A stretch of DNA of 64,000 nucleotides from Aspidiotus rigidus (lineage: Eukaryota > Arthropoda > Insecta > Hemiptera > Diaspididae). Shown in pieces: positions 56,396 to 64,000 of the stretch. Within the stretch, counting starts at the first letter, position 1, and each line of letters begins with the position of its first letter. The translations under genes were made by a program, and so were the position numbers. Below the pieces are notes generated by a model. The model saw only the letters and a program-made list of their open reading frames with translations. It had not been told where the DNA came from and ran no database searches. The stretch is from NCBI GenBank assembly GCA_035079385.1, contig JAVHKY010000001.1, positions 6,635,501-6,699,500 on the forward strand, given 5' to 3'.

Positions 56396-56584
56396 TGAAA
56401 TTCTTTTACTCTTGCTATGCTCAATGAGAATTTCTGCACATTTGCTCGACCAAACGCGGGGCTGTAGTCAATCTCTCACTGTGAATTCTCAACAGAAGAC
56501 AAGCTTCTTGGTAACATTCCCTCCGTCACCTGAAGCAACGAGAACTCCCGCAGATTTGCCCGCTCTGACCAGACAGCACGACAC

Positions 56585-56725
56585 CTCAGCCAGTCGCATC
56601 GCACTCGAAATTGTCGAAATTATTCGCCATTGGAATAGCGACGTTGTCACTGTGGTACATTTCTGATGAAGTAGGCCTACTGATTAAATTACTTTACGAA
56701 GATTTTGATGAACAGCGCCAGATTT
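56585..56725 (+). pseudogene. Penelope-like C-terminal relic
   Basis: RIALEIVEIIRHWNSDVVTV followed, after a stop, by GLLIKLLYEDFDE lines up with RIALEYIEIMRHRNTDGITV and GLIELVYDSHHD at the end of the copy at 47776-49337. It is a short decayed 3' piece of a related element. Confidence 0.65.
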
Positions 56726-57021
56726 ATGAACAGGCGGATAAACCGGCAGTTTGATGACACGATGGAAAAAAGTGCGTGTCGAAAATTATACAACCGAATA
56801 TTTACGTCCTGAATAGCTTTATAATGCTCACAATTTTCTTTTATACTGCGAAAAAATTAACTGAACTGGGCATGTAATGTATGAAGATAGAAGGTAGATA
56901 GATGTAAGATAGATGGGCATACAATGAAAATTTGGTAAAATGAGTAGAAAGAAGAGTAAACAAAGAGTCAAATGAAATGACGTCATAAAATTTTGTGATA
57001 ACACTGCCCGGGTACAAAATG

Positions 57022-57802
57022 TTTGACGAACGTGCACTCAATTGGTTTTGGGGAAAAGGACAGAATTGCTAAATAAGGGCTCTCTTATTATAGGTTTGTT
57101 CTAAGTTACTTGTTAGTATACTCCGTTCACGTTAAGAAAGGATAGAAAGTAGTACCTTGCGAACGGAACACTCCAGGTAGTTTCAATCTACCGTTTCGTT
57201 CTCGAGGTACTACTTTCTATCCTTTCTCAGCATGAACAGAGTATAGAATGCAGAAGTAAATTTTCACAAGAAATCCGATGGTAACTATTTTTAGTACATC
57301 ATTTCCCTGATGCTGAGGTACCTAGGTATACGATAGAATGTACGTTCGTCAAAAATTTCATTTTGACGAACGTGCTTAGGCCTATTTATATACATTACTC
57401 GAACACGAAAGTCAATTGAAAAAAAAAGAACACCACCACTTAATTCAGTATAAAAAATGCTTTCAGAATCAACTATTTTCAATCATCTGCAGAGCAAACG
57501 ATGTTCGACGAACGTGAAGAATCTGATTTAGGTAGGTAACATGGATTTTTTCCATGCTTAAACAGTAATAGGTACCTACTCTTTCCAGAAAATTCACAAA
57601 ACACAAAGGTTTCTAAAGTCCTAATTTAAAACTTGCCCGTTGATGCATATTCATCCGAAAGTGCTTGCTCAATGAAATTTTTAAATTACGACTCTAGTAA
57701 CCTTTAAGTTTTGCGAATTTTGTGATTTATGTGTCGTATCATGGAAGAAAGAATTCTTGATAATACTTTTTCCCCAAAACCACGTTCTGCACATTCGTCA
57801 AA
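57022..57802. mobile_element. 781-bp non-autonomous TIR element with TTTGACGAACGTGCA ends
   Basis: Left TTTGACGAACGTGCA then GGTTTTGGGGAAAA (57022-57060) is mirrored by TTTTTCCCCAAAACC then TGCACATTCGTCAAA (57766-57802). The motif TGACGAACGTG recurs internally at about 57363 and 57503, with a palindrome near 57346-57375. It carries a nested mariner-like MITE at 57119-57243. No transposase. Confidence 0.7.
57119..57243. mobile_element. Mariner-like MITE with TA target duplication
   Basis: 125 bp: TACTCCGTTCACG then AGAAAGGATAGAAAGTAGTA at the left mirror TACTACTTTCTATCCTTTCT and GAACAGAGTA at the right; TA flanks both ends. Nearly a full-length hairpin. Nested in 57022-57802. Confidence 0.75.
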
Positions 57803-59016
57803 TATTAGTTGCACGGCAGAACAATAAATTGTATCACCATGTTGCTCATGATCGGAACGGGAGATTCGATCTCGGGCCTAACCAATGTTTTACGTATAGG
57901 TATAGGTACTATCATAATAATTTAGATGTAATAATGCAAGGCTTGTAATATTATAATAATAGCTTGGTTGGTGAAGCAGTCCTCTTAAAAGAGTATACCT
58001 ATCCTGGTAAACTTTACTCAATACACGCATGTAGCTTCTACAAAACCTTGTGCGACCCGCTCATCATTCGACTAGATATTTGTAAAAAGTGTTATAAGCC
58101 TATAAACAGGATAGTTTACTGATCGTAATTTCTTGGAAATATTTTCAAATGATATTTCTTCGATACCATGATGATGAGCATATCCTCTTTTTTAAACTCT
58201 TCGTTGTAGTTGTCATAATAAAGAACATATTATCATGATGAGAATCATTAAATTCGAACATACTTGATAAACAAGTATTATATTTATTCAGCATAGGTAT
58301 CATGCAAGTTCGCGCAACATCGAAAATAGAAATGACTAACTTGGATTAGATAAAATTTTTTACTAGGTATTACTAATATTATATTGAACAAGAAAATGAG
58401 GCGTGAAAAAGTAACATGATACCTATACTTCCTTCCAAATCATTCAAAAAATGAACTTTAAACTCTTATAAACTTCCATCAGTATCGTTTGATTCTACTA
58501 GATTTTGTTTTTTTAACAGAAAAATATAAGATCTTGATCGAAATTTCGGCTATTGCCGATTACAGTAATAGAAAATTTAACCAACAGAATGTATTCGATC
58601 CTTCAAGTTACGAAAATATACTCAAGAGAGTAAAGAAATTCAAAAAACAGCAGAAAATTACTCGGGGGATTTTCTGCGGTTTTTGCAATTCCTTTACTCT
58701 CGTGTACCTCTCTGACTGGACATATTAACTAGATCATCTTTTCTGCAGGTTGCAAATTGTCTATTTAATTATTGTGATTGAAGAACAAAAAGCTGATGGC
58801 TGATTGCCTGTTGGTGTAGACTAAAATTCCATAAAAATTATTCTTAATAATAAGCTGAAGATAGCCATTCAGCAATTGGCTAAATAATATTATCGGTGGC
58901 TAGCTAATGACTAACATTCTAGCTAGCCAATCAAACATTTTTAGCTAAAACTAAAGCTAACATTGGGATAAGCTGAAGCTACTTATCCCTGATGAATTTG
59001 ACATTTTTATATAATA
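57803..59016. other. Intergenic, no gene recognised; AGCT-rich MITE debris at the right
   Basis: 58780-58995 has repeated AAGCTGA/TAGCTAGC motifs and ends GATAAGCTGAAGCTACTTATC then CCTG, like the end of a hAT-type MITE, but I could not place its left end. The rest is AT-rich with no recognisable frame. Confidence 0.4.
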
Positions 59017-59020
59017 ATGT

Positions 59021-59388
59021 GAGGACCTATCTGTACAATGGGCGTCCGTGAAGAAAAATTCATTACAGAAAAATCAGTTTGAAGTTTCAGTTCAAAATAT
59101 CTCCGCAACAACGAGTTTAATAAAAAAAATGGTAAGGATGAAAATTGAAGAGCAACTCTTCTTCTATAAGAAAATATAATCGCATTTTGAATACATCCAG
59201 AAAGAAACAAAGTAGAGATAATTGAAAATATGACAACGGACGCCCTTCTTGTAAAATGGAAAAAATTGTGGGTTTGAAAAAAAAAAAAAATTTATAAAAG
59301 ATAGTTTATGATCTGAAACGCACGAAAATCGAGGTCTCCGCAAAAAGGGCGTCCGTCAGACGGACGCCCTTTGTACAGATAAGTCCTC
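59021..59388. mobile_element. MITE with GAGGACCTATCTGTA inverted ends and 4-bp target duplication (copy 2)
   Basis: 368 bp, opposite orientation to 20014-20390 and very similar along its length. ATGT flanks both ends (59017-59020, 59389-59392). Internal CCGTCAGACGGACG hairpin next to one end. Confidence 0.9.
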
Positions 59389-59901
59389 ATGTGTTCGCAA
59401 TTTTTTTTTTTTTATGTATCATTGTTTTTGTCTTTTTTTGTTTTTCAATCAATTTAAACCAAAAGAACTTACTGACAATTTTTAAAAGTACAGGTTTTCC
59501 TATTTTAAAAGTGTACAAGATCACCCTCTCATTTCTTCCCTCTTCCTCTTATACCCGCACAAATAAGTCTGCAGAGCTTTCTGGTATAAGTTTTATCGCT
59601 TATTTCATGTTTGGAAGACAGTAAGTTTTAGTCAGGTGAAGGGCAATGGATTTTTTTCCCAGTGACGTCATGTAACACTGCTGACTTGCTATTGGTGCGC
59701 TTCCCTTCCCCCTGGCTCCAGGCCGAAGGAACAAATAAGCAAAATGTGAACTACAAATTTTACATGTGAATAGACCGATTCCCTGTGACGTCAGATGTCA
59801 AACGAAATACGATGATTTTGTTCAACATAGACCTGCGTGCTGCAGGCTTGTTTTGGTAGGGAGTTTGAGTTAGTCCTTAGCTTGAGAGTAGGTGAAATGG
59901 C

Positions 59902-60161
59902 TTTGACTATATACCTCTTATGGACTGAGCCAAGACGACGTTTACCCGTGGAAAGATATGATAAGAAAATAAGATGCGGAGGACTCATTATAGGCGACGC
60001 GGTTGTTTGCGCAGGGAGAATAAGCTGTTACTCCTCCGCGCACTCACCCGCGCTGCCTATGTTGGAGTCTTCCGCACGCTGTACATGTTTCCACGATCGT
60101 TTAACATTGCAGTATATATATATATGGACAAAGCTCAGTCCGGAAGAGGTATATAGTCAAA
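59902..60161. mobile_element. 260-bp foldback MITE, TTTGACTATATACCTCTT ends
   Basis: TTTGACTATATACCTCTTAT then GGACTGAGCC at the left mirror GCTCAGTCCGGAAGAGG then TATATAGTCAAA at the right. The open frame 59837-60211 runs through it and is therefore not a gene. Confidence 0.75.
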
Positions 60162-60320
60162 GTAAAATGGTCATGGATATCTATTTTGTATGTAACTTAC
60201 TTTTTAGTTGATTGCTTCTCTACGGACTTCATTTTAGGTAAGTAAACACTCCACATGTGGTATATGAAACGCAAATTTAGCTAAACAAAATTAAATTAAC
60301 TCTTTTTTCTCGCCAAACTA

Positions 60321-60560
60321 GATCGATTCTTGTGTAAAATTACCCGCAGAATCCAAAACGAATATACAAACACTGCTCCGAGTACTGAAAATTGCTGGAA
60401 ATGCCAAAATTTGAAAAATGTATACCTACTTTTCCAGGCTGGAGAATATTGTGAGGCTCTGATTGTTACTAATTTCCATTGAAAGTAAATTGATTCTTAT
60501 GTAAAATTACCCGCAGAATTCGAAAAAAATTGTCAACAAATTCTCCAGTTTGCTGGAACG
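60321..60560. repeat. Two-copy diverged tandem duplication
   Basis: GATTCTTGTGTAAAATTACC CGCAGAATCC near 60325 recurs as GATTCTTATGTAAAATTACC CGCAGAATTC near 60490, each followed by a CTGGAA-containing segment. Unit about 167 bp. Noncoding. Confidence 0.6.
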
Positions 60561-61690
60561 CTCTGGAACTAGTAAAAAATCCAGAAAACCCTAATTGACG
60601 AATTATGATAGCAATCTACTTCTGAACCAGGCTGAGCAAATATCAAAAAATATCCGTTGGGATAGAATTCACGTCCCGGTGGTGAATGATCTGATGATTA
60701 TCATAGATTTGATTTGATTTTCTTTTCAATAATATTGGATATGGTGCCGAAAACCTTCACAGCAGGAGATCTCAAAAACAGCTGATTTTTCTGTGGCACC
60801 TTATTGCAAGAGAGTAACAGTATTCTTCGCTTCATTTCAAATCCTTTGAAGTTCACTCATGTGTGGTAGTTGAATTTAACGTGATGGAAAATTGAAGATA
60901 GGGTTGTTGTGTATTATTTTGATCTACACTGAAAACGAGTGGCATTTTTGAACTCTACGGCTGATTCTACACTGAATTGAGATGAAACTTGGGAATTAAG
61001 CCAGTAGCCAATCATGAAAAGCTTTAAGCAGTTGATGGAATTACAAACAGTGCTGACAAGCCAAAGAAGTTGAACGGCTTAACAGCAACAGAAGCCGACT
61101 TTTGAACGGTTTTTGAGTCAGCCGATAGCCGATAGCTTTGACAGCATTAAGCCAAAAATCAGTTCAAAGCAAATGCTGAATCAGTGCTGACAAGCCGAGA
61201 AGTTGAACGGCTTAATTTGGCTTAATAGTAGTAGAAGCCGACTTTTGAACTCATTTCAAGGTTGATTATTAAAAACTTGAAGAAGTTGATGAAATTAGAA
61301 ATAAGCCGATAGCAGCTCATTGCAAAAGGGCAAACGGCTTCTAAGCCACAGCAAAAGTTCAAGCCGATGATGATTGGCTTGTCAGCGCTGACAAGCCTGG
61401 TAAGGTAACTGGAAAACTATCGATAGAATATCACCGCTTTTTCCTATTCTTGATGTAAGAAAAATTGATGAAAGAAGAAAAATATTATGTAAACTTTAAA
61501 TGGACCAAGAAATAAGAAAAAATTGTGTAGACTATAATTATAAAAATCGGAAATGACAAAGCGAAACGTATGAGTGATTTTCTTCTGAACACTATCGCAC
61601 CACTGCCCTAAATGGATCAAATGGAAACACCATCGGTATATCGATACTACTGATAGTTTTCCAGAAAACTACCAAATAAGGCAATGTCGC
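60561..61690. repeat. AAGCCGA-rich degenerate repeat region
   Basis: AAGCCGACTTTTGAAC, GCTGACAAGCC and GTTGAACGGCTTAA recur several times between 61040 and 61400; similar GGCTT/AAGCC composition marks the element at 28889-29533. No gene in the stretch. Confidence 0.45.
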
Positions 61691-61697
61691 GAACGCT

Positions 61698-61986
61698 CAG
61701 TGGGGGCTCCGTCCAATGCATTTGTTTATGGATGATAATCAGAAAATATTTCCCACAAATTAGATATTTGAGAGTGGTCTCAAATTAAAGAAAATTTCAA
61801 TCTCTACCACTTTCATTCTTGTGATTTTTTTGTAGAAATTTCTTTCAAGAAGGTCATTTGAAAAGAAAACTTCAAATTGAAGCGATGGATGGAAGAAGGG
61901 CCTTAAGGGCCCTAAGGCCCTTCTTCCGTCCATCGCTTCAATTGTCATGTTGTCTAAATGCACACTGATAATACAAGCCCCCAGTG
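61698..61986. mobile_element. hAT-like MITE with a strong internal hairpin
   Basis: Ends CAGTGGGGGCT and AGCCCCCAGTG. Inside, 61875-61943 is a near-perfect palindrome with arms of about 33 bp (AATTGAAGCGATGGATGGAA.. mirrored). The flanking octamers do not match, so the superfamily is a guess. Confidence 0.6.
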
Positions 61987-62173
61987 AGTGTTTGCGTCGG
62001 TGCGCGACATCACCTTATAAATAGATGGTGTCAGGAGGAAGACTATTGGACTATCGGTATAGTTTCAAACTATCAGTTTTTGCTCATCACTACTCTTTCT
62101 GTAATATGACCAGCGCTTCGGATTTAATGCTTTAGCATATTTTTATGTGACGTCTTATAAATGACATTATTTT

Positions 62174-62316
62174 CAGGGTTGCAAAAACGTGTTTAAAACA
62201 TGTTTAAAACAGCAAAAATCGAGAAATTTACATTGGCTCTTATGGGAATGTTTTAAACAAATTTTTTGTTTTAAACGTGTTTTTTTTAATAAAAAACCGT
62301 TCTTTTAGCAACCCTG
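62174..62316. mobile_element. 143-bp hAT MITE with exact 8-bp target duplication
   Basis: Ends CAGGGTTGC and GCAACCCTG; ATTATTTT on both sides (62166-62173 and 62317-62324). Internal GTGTTTAAAACATGTTTAAA/TTTTAAACGTGT inverted repeats. Inserted into 62111-62996. Confidence 0.92.
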
Positions 62317-62455
62317 ATTATTTTGAAAGATCTCCATGATTTATAAAATTTCCTGTCAAATAAGCCCTATTTGAAAAAGCATATTTGGCATATTTTGGGT
62401 AGTTTGAGCATAATTCAGCATATTGGAGCATTTTTTAGCATATTTCAGCAATGCG

Positions 62456-62603
62456 TCGGCCTAGTTCCACACCATTGTAATCCGGTTTTTATCAATTTGC
62501 AGACTTTCGCATTTTTGTATTGTTTAAAGTGTAAACAATACAAAAATTCAAAAATCTGCCAATTGATAAGAGACGGAGTTACAATGGTTTGGAACTAGGC
62601 CGA
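62456..62603. mobile_element. 148-bp foldback element
   Basis: TCGGCCTAGTTCCACACCAT TGTAA at the left mirrors TTACAATGGTTTGGAACTAG GCCGA at the right, and the inner parts (TTTGTATTG/CAATACAAA) pair too, so nearly the whole element folds. Second insertion inside 62111-62996. Confidence 0.8.
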
Positions 62604-63007
62604 CAAATGTTTCCATAAATTTGCCCCAAATTACAAAAGACCACGGAAAAAAACGCACAATTCAAATTTTTCTGCAGAAATCAGTAAGCCAGCGTTCAAC
62701 TTGAATACGCGTTGACGAGAACAAAATTGTAAAATAATATTTTCAAAACATGAGAAATCATCAATCATCATCATTTTCTTGTTGATTTTATGTGAATTTC
62801 AAATTCAAAGAACAAGGTACACCATTTGATAGAACTTTATTTTGTCTGTAGAATGATACCCATATTGAAGGAGCATATTGTAGCATAATTCAGCAAAATC
62901 GAGAAATTTTCAGCATATTTCAGGTGTCGCAGGAGCATATAATATTATGCGCATACTTGGCTACCTATTTTTTGGAGCATAAGATCCGAAGCCCTGAATA
63001 TCCACTA

Positions 63008-63268
63008 CAGTGAACTCAATTATTTTGTAGTATTATGAGTCTATACATAATTATGAGACTAGCTGGAAATCTGGAATGCGCGCTGAACAGAAAACGTGAA
63101 ACAAAATAACAAAATATCTCTTTTCTCTCTTTTTTTTTGTTAAGCATGCATGAAACGACGGAGCCCCGTTGATCAGAATATCTTCTTTCTCTCTCTTTTC
63201 TTTGTTCAGCGCGCGTTCCAGCCCAGCTAGTCTCAATGTCTCATACTACGACGAATATGAGTTCACTG
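63008..63268. mobile_element. Foldback MITE, CAGTGAACTCAATT ends (older copy)
   Basis: CAGTGAACTCAATT, then TATGAGACTAGCTGGAA at the left mirrors TTCCAGCCCAGCTAGTCTCA and GAGTTCACTG at the right. It differs from the neighbour copy by small insertions. Flanking octamers do not match. Confidence 0.75.
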
Positions 63269-63295
63269 CCTACCACACCAACTACCACTATTGCC

Positions 63296-63506
63296 CAGTG
63301 AACTCAATTCGTAGTATGAGACTAGCTGGAATGCGCGCTGAACAGAAAACGTGAAACGAAATAACAGAATATCTCTTTTCTCTCTCTTTTTTCGTTAAGC
63401 GTGCATGAAACGACGGAGCCCCGTTGACCAGAATATCTTCTTTCTCTCTCTTTTCTTCGTTCAGCGCGCGTTCCAGCTAGTCTCATACTACGAATTGAGT
63501 TCACTG
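63296..63506. mobile_element. Foldback hAT MITE with exact 8-bp target duplication (younger copy)
   Basis: 211 bp with about 47-bp nearly perfect inverted ends (CAGTGAACTCAATTCGTAGT ...). CTATTGCC flanks both ends (63288-63295 and 63507-63514). The interior TTTCTCTCTCTTTT and CGACGGAGCCCCGTTG are shared with the copy at 63008. Confidence 0.92.
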
Positions 63507-63514
63507 CTATTGCC

Positions 63515-64000
63515 TTACTACCACACATTCCTTTATTACAGTTTACACCCTTTGATCATCAACACTAATGCTGCCTACAAAAGTCTCGCGCTTCGCAAAG
63601 ACGGCAAGACGCGAATGCCGAATAGACCATTTTTGTGATGACGTATATAATAAAGGAAATTTACATTTGCAAGCTGCTACTCTGCTGGCGTGCATAGTGC
63701 TTGTTTACATAGGATTTTGCAGACTTTGATAAATATTAGAAGAACCCTTCGAATGTTAAGCTTTTTCGATATTTTTAACAAAAGTAGAACTAATGTTGAA
63801 CATTTTTCGTATGAAACATCTGGAGATTCAATGAACAGCAGGGCACGTATACTCAAATTCATTCAAACAGTATCTACAGTCATATCTAATGTAGATACCT
63901 TTTTCATAAACGAGATGAAAATTATGACGTCATACAAAAATGGTCTGTACTCTATAGTATCATAGTATGGATTGATAATGTATTTTTGAAAAATACCGCT
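63515..64000. other. Window end, no gene recognised
   Basis: The frame 63690-63965 (91 codons, +) has an ordinary-looking composition (LQTLINIRRTLRMLSFFDIF) and ends before the window edge, but no family is recognisable and it could be chance. Confidence 0.35.

Larger units (their letters stand above)
62111..62996. mobile_element. hAT-like non-autonomous element hosting two nested elements
   Basis: CAGCGCTTCGGATTTAATGC at the left mirrors GAGCATAAGATCCGAAGCCC TG at the right. Flanking octamers AATATGAC and AATATCCA agree at five positions. GAGCATATT/TTCAGCATA motifs fill the subterminal regions. It contains 62174-62316 and 62456-62603. Confidence 0.7.

Noticed and set aside
59837..60211. 124-codon plus-strand frame
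   Set aside because: It runs across both inverted ends of the foldback element 59902-60161 and has no domain.
63690..63965. 91-codon frame at the right edge
   Set aside because: Kept only as a note: no domain, no splice context, near the window end.

Overview
The window is eukaryotic nuclear DNA. It is AT-rich, with intron-split genes carrying canonical GT-AG junctions, one Pol III tRNA gene and many decayed transposable elements. The three recognisable protein genes are animal genes. The mix of Penelope-like elements, R1/I-type non-LTR elements, Mutator-like (MULE) fragments and numerous hAT-type MITEs, plus frequent short TAGGTACCTA-like runs, suggests an insect, possibly a sap-feeding hemipteran. 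The order is an inference, not a demonstration.

Layout. From 352 to 7468 (- strand) lies a LAT/y+LAT-type amino-acid transporter (SLC7 light chain) in eight or nine exons. Its 3.9 kb intron holds a 501-bp foldback element, a TIR element and a degenerate Penelope-like element. Between 7.5 and 12.6 kb I see no gene. From 12807 to 14681 (+) there is an uninterrupted 624-codon frame with the CUPID domain of FRMD4/INAVA/CCDC120 proteins (cytohesin partners). A tRNA-Ser(AGA) is at 17249-17330 (-). From 18100 to 39157 (+) I could assemble an 18-exon, 860-codon coiled-coil protein, best read as FBF1 (a centriole distal appendage / transition fibre protein); every exon phase agrees. Its introns carry most of the mobile DNA: an R1-like retrotransposon fragment, two MITEs, a MULE with an 11-bp target duplication, a 53-unit CT microsatellite, and a 5.3-kb element built of three concentric inverted-repeat pairs around about 4.4 kb of 45/54-bp satellite.

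From 39 to 50 kb the sequence is almost wholly mobile: satellite-family fragments, a second MULE transposase fragment, two related Penelope-like retroelements (42.9-44.5 and 47.8-49.3 kb, reverse transcriptase plus GIY-YIG) and an I-type non-LTR relic. From 50169 to 54234 (- strand) a two-exon model predicts a 53-residue secreted four-cysteine peptide of unknown function; this is the least certain but most novel coding call. From 56 to 64 kb there are mainly MITEs, several nested and several with exact target-site duplications.

The host genes do not form an operon or evident pathway. The transporter acts at the plasma membrane, the CUPID protein probably in cytohesin/Arf signalling at the cortex, and FBF1 at the ciliary base. 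What ties the window together is the repeat biology: the same TIR/satellite family recurs at six or more sites, and one copy has expanded into an intronic higher-order array.
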